Translations under genes and position numbers: made by a program
The notes under the pieces: model-generated
Seen by the model: the letters and a program-made list of their open reading frames with translations, nothing else
Databases searched by the model: none
What the model was told of the DNA's origin: nothing
Assembly: GCA_015296085.1 (NCBI GenBank)
Contig: DVDT01000104.1
Span: forward strand, 62,001 to 126,000
DNA: 64,000 nucleotides
Source: Trichormus sp. M33_DOE_039
Lineage (GTDB): Bacteria > Cyanobacteriota > Cyanobacteriia > Cyanobacteriales > Nostocaceae
Direction: 5' to 3'
In this document: positions 17,277 to 25,625 of the stretch, piece after piece
How positions within the stretch are numbered: position 1 is the first letter of the stretch
Layout: each line of letters opens with the position of its first letter

Positions 17277-17771
17277 ATGGTTCAGTACACTCTCGCACAA
17301 AGCCCAGAAATTATCCTCACTGTTACAGGCAAAGATTCAGCTAAAGCCCGTGACAAGGCAATGGATCAGTTGATGGAACTGATGAACGCTGGTAAGCTAC
17401 CTACAGAATTAGAAGAAGGATTTGGGCCACAACAACTTATAGAGGTCAAAGAACCTACTGCTGAGTCTAGTGGTGGTGAAGACTCTATTACACAAGCAGT
17501 GCAGGTTCTTAGTAATCTTGCTACACTGAAACTCAAAGTACAGGAATCTCGCTCTGAAGCATTAGAAATTCGCAAAGCTGTTGATGTGCTGTTTTCGGAT
17601 GAATCAGTAACAGAAGAAGAGATTACGCGCCTCAAGGAAGGCTTTAAGGTTCTCAAGAATTTTGCTCAAGTGAATTTACGCTATCAAGAAGCACGCACTA
17701 AAGCAGAACACGCTAGACAAGTGTTAGATCAGGCTCTAGAATCACCCAGTGAAGGATCTCAGACTTCTTAA
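17277..17771 (+). CDS. uncharacterised coiled-coil protein
   Basis: 164 residues, no membrane segment or signal peptide. N-terminal 55 residues look like a small mixed domain (VQYTLAQSPEIILTVTG ... DKAMDQLMEL); the rest is strongly helical with heptad-like Leu/Ala spacing (ITQAVQVLSNLATLKLKVQE; VTEEEITRLKEGFKVLKNF). I do not recognise a named family. It is on the same strand 185 bases upstream of the gp25-like gene, so it may belong with the injection-system genes, but a heptamer-repeat block lies between. Start ATG 17277; no clear Shine-Dalgarno. Confidence 0.7.
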   Translation: MVQYTLAQSPEIILTVTGKDSAKARDKAMDQLMELMNAGKLPTELEEGFGPQQLIEVKEPTAESSGGEDSITQAVQVLSNLATLKLKVQESRSEALEIRKAVDVLFSDESVTEEEITRLKEGFKVLKNFAQVNLRYQEARTKAEHARQVLDQALESPSEGSQTS

Positions 17772-17772
17772 A

Positions 17773-17818
17773 GGGGATTGGGGATTGGAGATTGGGGATT
17801 GGGGATTGGGGATTGGGA
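17773..17818. repeat. heptamer tandem repeat (GGGGATT)n
   Basis: Six consecutive GGGGATTG/GGAGATTG units begin just after the stop codon at 17771. STRR class; same motif in reverse at 18520-18552, 21955-21995 and 62442-62475. Confidence 0.8.
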
Positions 17819-17956
17819 GCAGAGAAACAGGGGAAGTAGTGGGAGCAAGATATAGTGCTCAATGCCCAATAGCTAATGCTCGACTTTTGGCGAATAGTTT
17901 TGATTTGAGAGATGAGCGTAAATTAGCGTAAACACGCTTGTCAGTATTGACATACC

Positions 17957-18376
17957 ATGCCAGAAGTAAATCAAAATCAGCATCGTAGTCATTTGGGTGC
18001 GGGTTGGTCTTTTCCACTTAGGGTGAATGTCCAAGGGGGTTTGCAACTCAGTACCAAGGAACGCAACATTGAAGAGTCGATTATGCTCATTCTGCGTACT
18101 GATTTGGGTGAGCGAGTGTATCGGCCTAATTTTGGTTCGCGATTGTCTGAGTTGACCTTTGCACCGATGAATACTCAAACTTTATTACTGTTGCGGCTGC
18201 ACGTCCAAGAAGCTTTGGAGATGTGGGAGCCGCGCATTGTTTTAGATGGAGTTTTTACTGAAGCTGATCCGCTACGAGGTCGGGTAAATATTCATATTCA
18301 GTATCATCCAAAAGATACTCATGATTCTCGCAGTTTGGTTTTCCCTTTTTATTTAAATGGGGTTAATAGTCAATAG
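17957..18376 (+). CDS. gp25/GPW-family baseplate protein
   Basis: 139 residues. Gp25-type proteins form part of the baseplate wedge at the end of contractile tails and start sheath assembly. Seen: LGAGWSFPLRVNVQGGLQLS, the family core EESIMLILRTDLGERVYRPNFGSRL (about 41-65), where GER..P.FGS is the lysozyme-like gp25 signature, and the helix TLLLLRLHVQEALEMWEPRI. In contractile injection systems this is the Cis9-type component. Same strand and order as the J-like and tail-protein-I-like genes that follow, 197 bases away. ATG 17957 chosen; no closer alternative precedes the core. Confidence 0.9.
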   Translation: MPEVNQNQHRSHLGAGWSFPLRVNVQGGLQLSTKERNIEESIMLILRTDLGERVYRPNFGSRLSELTFAPMNTQTLLLLRLHVQEALEMWEPRIVLDGVFTEADPLRGRVNIHIQYHPKDTHDSRSLVFPFYLNGVNSQ

Positions 18377-18573
18377 TCATTAGTTATTCTCCCCCTGCTT
18401 TCCCTGACGTTTCAAGCTACGTGAAAAAGTTAACGTGAAACCTAACTCCCCAACCCTTCCTTACCAGAAAAGGGAGCTATGGAGAGGGGTTTTCCAGATC
18501 CCGTGACAAGTCAGCTGCTTTCCCAGTCTCCAGTCCCTAATCCCCAATCCCTTTTAAATCAGGTTATATCATT

Positions 18574-20781
18574 GTGGAATTTGATTTTTTACCGAAATTA
18601 CCAAAGTCAAATCTAGACGATCGCACGTTTAAAGATTTGGTTGATGAGTGTGTATTGCGAATTCCTCGCTATTGTCCAGAATGGACAAACTATAACCCTA
18701 GTGATCCGGGGATTACGCTGATTGAACTATTTGCTTGGTTGACTGACCAAATGCTGCTACGCTTCAACCAAGTACCGAAGCGAAATTACATTACTTTTTT
18801 AGAGTTGCTGGGAGTGCGCTTGCAAGCACCTGCTCCGGCTATGTCAGATATTACTTTTTATCTGAGTGCGGCTTTACCGGATACTTATACAATTCCAGCG
18901 GGTGTGGAAGTGGCGACGGTACGCACGGAAACGGAAGAGGCGATCGCTTTCTCTACAGATCGGCCTTTAATTATTGATAAACCCCAAATTCGTCATTTTC
19001 TTTCAGCCCAAACTACAGAAGCCACGCCTACGATTTTACGCGATCGCTTTACTAATATTTGGTCTCAAAGTCCTGATGATAACTGGTATGGTAGGGAATT
19101 AGCTTTTTTTGATGAGCAACCCCAGCCAGGTAATAGTTTTTATCTAGTGATTGATGGTGCTTGTCAGTGTGAGGGGAATGTTTTAGCACTGCAATTTAAA
19201 GGAGAAGCCGCCACCAGTACTGGAATTAACCCCGATGCACCGCCACGACGTTGGGAAGCTTGGAATGGGATCGAATGGGTATCGGTTTTACTCCAAGAAT
19301 CTGATGATAGTACCAAGGGCTTTAGTTTTAGTGAATTAGCTGCTCAAGGTGCTAATCCCCTACAAGGTGCAGATGTGGTGTTACATTTGCCCCAATCTTG
19401 GCCTGTGACTACTTTTACTGCTTTCCAAGGGCGTTGGTTACGTTGCGTTTACACGACTCCCCAACCAAATCAGCCGGGGTTTAGCTGTTCTCCCCGCATT
19501 GTCGGCTTATCAGTGCGTTCCATTGGTGGGACTGTGGGGGCTAGCCAAAGTGAATTGATTTATGACGAAATTCTAGGTGAAAGTGAAGGTACACCTGGAC
19601 AAACCTTTCAATTACAGCAGTTCCCGGTGTTAAATCGTCGGGAAGGGGAACACATAGAAATTTTACCGCCGGGAAGTTTATCGTCGCAGATATGGTATGA
19701 AGTCAGCGATTTTGCTGATTCTGGGCCTTTAGATCGACATTACACTATTGATTCCCGCACAGGGTTAGTGCAGTTTGGCCCGTTAATTCGTGAACCAGCC
19801 CAAATTCAGCAGCAGACGGAGTGGCGGCGGGGAATGGGTAGTGGGGATTGGGGACTGGGAACAATTAATTCTCAATCTTTATTACCTAATGCACAAGAGT
19901 TAGAGCGTCAATATGGGGCTGTACCGCCACGGGGTGCGGTGATTCGGATGGTCGCTTATCGCACGGGGGGAGGACGGAAAGGAAATGTGCAACGAGGGAC
20001 GATTACTGTCGCTAAAACTGCTGTACCCTACGTAGCTCGCGTAATTAATCATACACCTGCTCGGAATGGCGCGGATGCAGAATCTTTGGAAGATGCGGTG
20101 ATTCGTGTTCCGGCGATGTTGCGGACACGCGATCGCGCCGTCACTCCCGAAGATTTTGAAGTCTTAACGCTGCAAGCTGGTTCTGGTGCAGTGGCACGGG
20201 TGCGTTGTTTACCACCAAATTCTACGAAAGAAGCGGGTACAGTACGGTTATTAGTTGTACCTGCGGCAAATACCGATGCGATTACTCGTGGTGAAGGTAT
20301 CGAACCAGAATTATTAAGTCTGACTCCTCAACTGCGTAACCAAATATTGGCTTATCTCGATGAACGGCGGTTGCTGGGGATACAAGTCAAACTACAAGCA
20401 CCAGAATATGTGGGTGTCGCAGTGCAAACGGAAGTCGCCTTAGAGCCAGAATTTAATCATCCCGCCAGTCAACAAGAAATTTTGGGGAAATTGCGCGTCG
20501 CCCTCTATCGCTTCCTCAACCCCATCACAGGTGGACATGATGGTAAAGGCTGGCCTTTTGGTCGTCCGGTATATCCTTCGGATATTGTGACGCTATTTCA
20601 AAAATTCCCGGCTGTGCGCTATTTGGGAGTTGTGCAGCTATTTGAATTACGTTACATCAGAGATAATTGGGTGCGATCGCTCCCCCAAAATCCGGTGATA
20701 GATCCGGGGAGTTTGGGGTTGATTTGTTCTTGGCAAAATACTCGGTTGCGATCGGGTCACGTTGTGAATTTAATTCAATGA
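18574..20781 (+). CDS. baseplate assembly protein, J-like (Afp11/Cis11 type)
   Basis: 735 residues from a GTG at 18574. N-terminus LDDRTFKDLVDECVLRIPRY ... YNPSDPGITLIELFAWLTDQ is the usual start of putative baseplate assembly proteins in injection systems, and the C-terminal half has the gpJ-like segments MVAYRTGGGRKGNVQRG, EDAVIRVPAMLRTRDRAVTP and YPSDIVTLFQKFPAVRYLG. It would link the baseplate inner ring to the fibres or cage. At residues 420-430 (RGMGSGDWGLG) the reading frame contains a GGGGATTGGGGACTGGG heptamer tract, identical in type to the intergenic repeats, apparently an in-frame insertion into a loop. The tail protein I-like gene follows after 94 bases. Confidence 0.9.
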   Translation: MEFDFLPKLPKSNLDDRTFKDLVDECVLRIPRYCPEWTNYNPSDPGITLIELFAWLTDQMLLRFNQVPKRNYITFLELLGVRLQAPAPAMSDITFYLSAALPDTYTIPAGVEVATVRTETEEAIAFSTDRPLIIDKPQIRHFLSAQTTEATPTILRDRFTNIWSQSPDDNWYGRELAFFDEQPQPGNSFYLVIDGACQCEGNVLALQFKGEAATSTGINPDAPPRRWEAWNGIEWVSVLLQESDDSTKGFSFSELAAQGANPLQGADVVLHLPQSWPVTTFTAFQGRWLRCVYTTPQPNQPGFSCSPRIVGLSVRSIGGTVGASQSELIYDEILGESEGTPGQTFQLQQFPVLNRREGEHIEILPPGSLSSQIWYEVSDFADSGPLDRHYTIDSRTGLVQFGPLIREPAQIQQQTEWRRGMGSGDWGLGTINSQSLLPNAQELERQYGAVPPRGAVIRMVAYRTGGGRKGNVQRGTITVAKTAVPYVARVINHTPARNGADAESLEDAVIRVPAMLRTRDRAVTPEDFEVLTLQAGSGAVARVRCLPPNSTKEAGTVRLLVVPAANTDAITRGEGIEPELLSLTPQLRNQILAYLDERRLLGIQVKLQAPEYVGVAVQTEVALEPEFNHPASQQEILGKLRVALYRFLNPITGGHDGKGWPFGRPVYPSDIVTLFQKFPAVRYLGVVQLFELRYIRDNWVRSLPQNPVIDPGSLGLICSWQNTRLRSGHVVNLIQ

Positions 20782-20799
20782 TTGATCACGCAGAGGCAA

Positions 20800-20840
20800 G
20801 CCAGTGCGTTGGGCGGCTCTGCCGACTTGAAGCAACTGGC
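20800..20840. repeat. palindromic repeat between baseplate genes
   Basis: GCCAGTGCGTTGGGCGG ... CCGACTTGAAGCAACTGGC, 41 bases with complementary ends; a diverged member of the same family as 10990-11030, 11195-11235 and 28404-28506. Confidence 0.65.
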
Positions 20841-20875
20841 GCGCAGAGAGTAAGAGCAGTAATTTTGAATTTATT

Positions 20876-21931
20876 ATGGCTTGTTTAAGTTTACAATTGA
20901 CCCCCATGCAACAACCGGATGCGTTGCAACCATCTACGGCGGCTGCATCTCAAAGTACTTCTTTAGTGCCGTTTAATTTGGCAACTAATACTAAATTGTC
21001 GGGGTGTGATGTAGTTGTTTATCCTAGAGAACCTAGTGAAATCTTGTTGCAGTTGGAGAATTTAGGCGATCGCAGTCTAGATTTAAAGGTGCAAATTGAA
21101 GGTAATTTCCCTGTTGAGTGGTGTTCTATTCACACAGAACCGGATAAACAAGGCCCTTATGCTTTTGATCCGAAAGCACAGATGAGTGTGGTACTGTGCT
21201 TTAACGTTCCAGAAACCTTTTTTGAACAACAAGCGGCTGTGACACCGAATCATCCTCTGGTGTTGGATTTTCACTGTCGTATTCATGTTTACTATACAGA
21301 ACAAGGTACGAGCCGACAGTTTGTAGAAACGGGTGCTTTGAATTTATATGTACGTCCCCGGAGTTTGTACCTCAAATTTATACCTGCGCTTTATCGGGAA
21401 GTAGACTTTATAGGCCGCTTCCTGACAATTTTCGAGCAGGCGTTTGAACCCGCGGTGCAAACATTGGATACGCTTTGGGCTTACCTAAATCCCATGACTG
21501 CACCCCAGGCTTTACTACCTTTTCTGGCTCATTGGGTAGCCTGGCCGCTTGATCAACGCTGGACTTTAGCCAGACAACGTTTTTTAATTCGTTCTGCTGT
21601 AGAACTCTATCGCTGGCGTGGGACGAAGCGGGGTTTAAGACTTTATTTACATCTTTATACAGATTTACCTTTAGATGATCATATTATCCAAGAAACTGAT
21701 AAACATATTTGTATTGAGGAAATTCGCGGAGAAGGTTTTGTGTTAGGAAACACTTGTCTAGGTCAAGATGCCATGATTGGCGGTGGTCGTCCCTATCACT
21801 TTATTGTTCGCCTCTGTCCTCAACGTCCTGACCAAATCGATGAACAATTAATTCGTCACATTATCGAACAAGAAAAACCTGCCTTCTGCACCTATGAGCT
21901 GTACATAGAACAGGTAACAGGTAACAGGTAA
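20876..21931 (+). CDS. tail protein I-like baseplate protein with N-terminal Ig-like domain
   Basis: 351 residues. The C-terminal two thirds match phage tail protein I/Afp12-type proteins: LYLKFIPALYREVDFIGRF, FEPAVQTLDTLWAYLNP, LPFLAHWVAWPLDQRWT and LIRSAVELYRWRGTKRGLRL (about 160-265). The first 150 residues are an extra beta-sandwich-like region (VVVYPREPSEILLQLENLGD ... VLCFNVPETFF), similar in style to the Ig-like domains of the large proteins downstream. Role: baseplate outer ring or fibre attachment. The last codons (EQVTGNR) are encoded by a GGTAACA tandem repeat that also contains the stop and continues past it. A second Met at codon 11 is an alternative start. Confidence 0.88.
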   Translation: MACLSLQLTPMQQPDALQPSTAAASQSTSLVPFNLATNTKLSGCDVVVYPREPSEILLQLENLGDRSLDLKVQIEGNFPVEWCSIHTEPDKQGPYAFDPKAQMSVVLCFNVPETFFEQQAAVTPNHPLVLDFHCRIHVYYTEQGTSRQFVETGALNLYVRPRSLYLKFIPALYREVDFIGRFLTIFEQAFEPAVQTLDTLWAYLNPMTAPQALLPFLAHWVAWPLDQRWTLARQRFLIRSAVELYRWRGTKRGLRLYLHLYTDLPLDDHIIQETDKHICIEEIRGEGFVLGNTCLGQDAMIGGGRPYHFIVRLCPQRPDQIDEQLIRHIIEQEKPAFCTYELYIEQVTGNR

Positions 21932-21934
21932 CAG
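21909..21934. repeat. 7-bp tandem repeat spanning the stop codon
   Basis: Three to four units of AGGTAAC run through the last codons of the tail protein I-like gene and its TAA stop. Confidence 0.7.
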
Positions 21935-21954
21935 TTATTAGTCATTAGTTCTTC

Positions 21955-21995
21955 CCCCCAATCCCCAGTCCCCAGTCCCCAGTCCCCAATCCCCA
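21955..21995. repeat. heptamer tandem repeat (CCCCAGT)n
   Basis: CCCCAAT-CCCCAGT-CCCCAGT-CCCCAGT-CCCCAAT units fill the whole gap up to four bases before the next ATG, so no ordinary ribosome-binding site is left there. Confidence 0.8.
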
Positions 21996-21998
21996 GCT

Positions 21999-23246
21999 AT
22001 GCACGAAATCAAACCCCTAGAACGATTACAGGTACAAGATGGTTTATTAATTAATGCTGAACGCTGGCAGCGATCGCATAATTATCACCGTCAGAGGCAA
22101 AATATTCATTATCAGTCTCTCAATCAGCCGGGAATTGTCTATGGTTTGGGTGTGTGTTTGACTCCTGCGCCACAAGGGGTTTCTTCACAATACAACGATG
22201 GTCGATGGTTACAAATTCAGCCTGGATTGGCAATTGATATGAATGGCAATCCAATTATTGTTCCTCAAGCCATAGATTTTCACGTTTCGGCTGATATTAC
22301 GGAAGATAAGCCTCGTCTAATTTATCTAGTGGTGAGTTATGTAGATCCAGATGATTTACAACGTCAAAAAGTTGCGGAATTTGAACCTGAAACTTTTCGG
22401 ATTGAAGAAAAAACTACGCCACCTGATGCTTATGAGGTGGAATTGTGTCGCATAGTTTTGCAACCGGGATTAATACCTTTACAAAATCCCCAAGATGTGT
22501 TCTACCCAGCTTTGAATAGTTTAGATTTTCGTTCTCGTCCCATAGCGCGATCGCGTCATAGTGCTATTGTTCGGGTGGCTTATCTCCAAACTACTGAACC
22601 GGAAGTTAGGGATAGTTTTGCTAATCTTTGTTATTTACTCAAATCTGCCGAACATCTCACCCAGGCGATCCAAGGCTTTGAGAGTGTTGATCGCATACAA
22701 AATATTGAGCAGGCGATCGTCTATGATTTGTTGTTTACCACAGGTGATCAACCACTTTCTTTAAATACCCAAGAATTAACTAATCTTAAAAGCTATTTAG
22801 ATGCTGGTGGTGTGTTGTTAGTTGAATCGCCGACTGATGCTATAGACAGATTAGAAAGTATTGTGGATATTGCCGACAAATTCAACACTCCTCTGGAAGA
22901 TTTACGCAAACTAGACCGCAATCATCCCATGCGGACACTTCCATTTTTATTTGCAGCTTTACCCGTAATTAATCAAAAACCAATTCAAATTTTAATTGCA
23001 GGCGGTATTGTTTTAGTAATTGGTGATTTATCGTCTGCTTGGGGATTAGATGAAAAACTAACTTTAACGAGAGAAACAATTCGCACTGCTCAAGAATTAG
23101 GAATTAATATATTATATTTTTCTTGGTCAAGAAAACAAATGACTCAATTACAAAAACAGACTATTTCTCCTACATTAAATACACCATCTGCATCATCAAA
23201 TAAACCGGACGCTTTACAAAATCTGTTCAATAAATTAGGTGAATGA
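21999..23246 (+). CDS. injection-system accessory protein, fibre-like N-terminus and DUF4159-like C-terminus
   Basis: 415 residues. The N-terminal part (VQDGLLINAERWQRSHNYHR ... IVYGLGVCLTP ... LQIQPGLAIDMNGNPIIVP, about 12-90) resembles the attachment domain of tail-fibre-like proteins in contractile injection systems, where a GL.V ... PG.A.D..G pattern is usual. The C-terminal part (about 235-385) contains LTNLKSYLDAGGVLLVESP and HPMRTLPFLFAALP, the look of DUF4159 domains. No membrane helix. Position right after the tail protein I gene supports a role in the same particle. Heptamer repeats occupy the preceding gap. Family assignments are from memory and moderate. Confidence 0.65.
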   Translation: MHEIKPLERLQVQDGLLINAERWQRSHNYHRQRQNIHYQSLNQPGIVYGLGVCLTPAPQGVSSQYNDGRWLQIQPGLAIDMNGNPIIVPQAIDFHVSADITEDKPRLIYLVVSYVDPDDLQRQKVAEFEPETFRIEEKTTPPDAYEVELCRIVLQPGLIPLQNPQDVFYPALNSLDFRSRPIARSRHSAIVRVAYLQTTEPEVRDSFANLCYLLKSAEHLTQAIQGFESVDRIQNIEQAIVYDLLFTTGDQPLSLNTQELTNLKSYLDAGGVLLVESPTDAIDRLESIVDIADKFNTPLEDLRKLDRNHPMRTLPFLFAALPVINQKPIQILIAGGIVLVIGDLSSAWGLDEKLTLTRETIRTAQELGINILYFSWSRKQMTQLQKQTISPTLNTPSASSNKPDALQNLFNKLGE

Positions 23247-23327
23247 CAAATATTTAATCCATGCTTAAATAAGCACTAAAATGCTCTGAATAAACACACC
23301 TGCTGCCTTTGTTTTTTAAATTTTTAT

Positions 23328-25490
23328 ATGGCTATTAAACTCGTCAATGCCAATATTTCAACTCAAGTAGTCACTTTTGAACCAGGTAGTTCACCACCAT
23401 CTTTTGAAGTTAATGTTGTTAATGACAGTGATCAGTTCGCTTCATTTCAATTAGAAATTATTGCAGCTGGCGGTAGTTCCAATTTAAGTACTAACTGGTA
23501 CACGATTACACCCGCTGTCAGCGCGAAAAATCCCCCAGGAGATAGTGTAACTTTCTGTGTGACTATCATCGATACACCTATCCCTGGTTTTATCGGCAAA
23601 ATGAATTTGATAGTCCGCATTTTCTCTGTAGAATTGCGTGATGAAGATAGACAAATTCTACGTTTAATTATCGAGGCTGGGACGGGTGCTATCCCAGTAC
23701 AAATTGAGTTACCTATACCAGAGTTCACCACCCTACCACAAGGATTAATTGAAGTTCCAGTCCGGGTTGTTAACCCTAGTCAATTACCTACTACCGTCTC
23801 TCTCAAAATGATCGGAGTAGACACAAAATGGCTATTAGGTAATGAAGAAAGATTATTACCTGTTCCTCCTGGTGCAAAAGCAGAAACTTCTTTTTCTTGT
23901 CAACTACCAGTTCCGGCAGAAGTCCCTAGTCAAACTTATCCTTTCATAATTGAAGCGAACCACTTCAATGCTCAACCGTCTCGTAGTCCTGAAGGTAAGA
24001 TTAAAGTCTTACCAGGGGGATTTGTAGATTTCCGCTGCACACCGGAAAAGCAGCAAATTCCTGCTGATCGAATTTGGCTACCACAATGGAAAACTAACTC
24101 TACAACCTATCAATTAGAATTTCATAATGCCAGTAATTTAACACAAACAGCACATATCGATATTCGAGCTGGTCAAGATAAACAACCACAATGTTTTATA
24201 GATGTGCAACCAGAAAATGTGGAATTAAATACTGGTGCAACTAAGCAGTTACAACTATTAATTAGTAGGCGCAGACATTGGTTTGGATTGTCAAAGAAAT
24301 TGTCTTTTATCGTCAAAGCGGCTATATCAGATCAGCGTGTTAATGTTAGCAATGAAAGTCAATTTATACAACTAACTATTCATCCTATTTTACATCCTTG
24401 GCTACAGTTAATTCTAGCGATTTTACTCTTATATTTAGTTTGGGCAATCTCCTGGTTAAATCCCAATAACCCATTATTCGGACATACTCGACCTGTAAAT
24501 TTTGTACAGTTTAATGGTGTAGGTGATAAAGCGGTTAGTGGTTCTCAAGACCAAAGTATTATCAGATGGAATGTGGCTGGTTTTCAGAACCCTTTAATTA
24601 ATCAACATCATGGCAAAATTTCTAGAGATACAGGTAAATCCGTGCGGGTTGTGCGTTATAAACCTGTAGATAACGATGTGGTAGCAGCAGGGTTAGAAAA
24701 TGGCGAAATTCAAATTTGGGATGTTTTAGGAGGGACAACAAAACCGAAAGCAACTTTTTCTGCCGATAAAGCCGATCGCGTCTTGAATTTAGAATTTAGT
24801 GAAGACTCACACTACTTATTTAGTGCGCATGGTAGTGGCTTAGTTTTAAAGTGGGATGTTAACGGCGCGCTTTTGGGTAATCCTGATAGCCTCCAGCAAC
24901 CAAAAAAAGAGCAAAAGGTAAACTTTTCAGTTTATGGTTTAGCACTAGTGGGGCAGAACAAAGAAGATTTAGTAATTAGTGGTAGATATAATAATCTAGC
25001 AATTTGGAATTCTGAACAAAATAAATTACGAAAAATTTCTTACACTACCCCTGGTAGCCAAAATGATTATATTGTTGGTTTAGCTAGTGCCGAATATAAA
25101 CCAGATTTATTAGCCACTGCTGATACTAGAGGGCAAATTACTTTATGGAATATGCAATCATGCTTGAAACAAAATAATACCCAATGCGAACTTCTTGATC
25201 AATGGTCTGATGGACACAGGGGTAAACCTGTCCGTTCAGTAGCACTGAGTAGAGACGGTTGTTATTTAGTCAGTGGTGGTGATGATAGTCGGGTGATGTT
25301 ATGGCCACTCACAAAAGATGGTAGACGTGCATTACCGAATGGTAAACAAGTACGTACTAATTCTCAAAAATTTAATAGTGTTGATATCAGAGTCGTCAAA
25401 AATCGCATTTTAATTATTAGCGGTAATGATGACCATCGTGTGAGATTAAATGTAATTAAACCGGAAAATAGTACTGATTGTAAATATTAG
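23328..25490 (+). CDS. membrane protein with Ig-like domains and a WD40 propeller
   Basis: 720 residues. Residues 1-350 form about three Ig-like/beta-sandwich segments (for example PSFEVNVVNDSDQFASFQLE and ELPIPEFTTLPQGLIEVPVR). A hydrophobic helix follows at about 357-377 (WLQLILAILLLYLVWAISWL). The rest is a WD40-like propeller: GVGDKAVSGSQDQSIIRWNV, LENGEIQIWDV, GSGLVLKWDV, TADTRGQITLWNM, GDDSRVMLWPL. It therefore puts Ig-like domains and a propeller on opposite sides of a membrane, or anchors both near it. Placement in the baseplate gene row suggests a membrane-docking or sensing part of the injection system; this is inference. Confidence 0.75.
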   Translation: MAIKLVNANISTQVVTFEPGSSPPSFEVNVVNDSDQFASFQLEIIAAGGSSNLSTNWYTITPAVSAKNPPGDSVTFCVTIIDTPIPGFIGKMNLIVRIFSVELRDEDRQILRLIIEAGTGAIPVQIELPIPEFTTLPQGLIEVPVRVVNPSQLPTTVSLKMIGVDTKWLLGNEERLLPVPPGAKAETSFSCQLPVPAEVPSQTYPFIIEANHFNAQPSRSPEGKIKVLPGGFVDFRCTPEKQQIPADRIWLPQWKTNSTTYQLEFHNASNLTQTAHIDIRAGQDKQPQCFIDVQPENVELNTGATKQLQLLISRRRHWFGLSKKLSFIVKAAISDQRVNVSNESQFIQLTIHPILHPWLQLILAILLLYLVWAISWLNPNNPLFGHTRPVNFVQFNGVGDKAVSGSQDQSIIRWNVAGFQNPLINQHHGKISRDTGKSVRVVRYKPVDNDVVAAGLENGEIQIWDVLGGTTKPKATFSADKADRVLNLEFSEDSHYLFSAHGSGLVLKWDVNGALLGNPDSLQQPKKEQKVNFSVYGLALVGQNKEDLVISGRYNNLAIWNSEQNKLRKISYTTPGSQNDYIVGLASAEYKPDLLATADTRGQITLWNMQSCLKQNNTQCELLDQWSDGHRGKPVRSVALSRDGCYLVSGGDDSRVMLWPLTKDGRRALPNGKQVRTNSQKFNSVDIRVVKNRILIISGNDDHRVRLNVIKPENSTDCKY

Positions 25491-25625
25491 TTACTGGGAA
25501 TGATGAATTTTAGATTATGGATTTTAGATTGCATTCAATCCAAAATTGACAGCTTTGTGAATAGCGAAACAGGGGGAGAATAACTAACAGATATTGAGTA
25601 ATTATTAATGACTGAATTTTAATAT

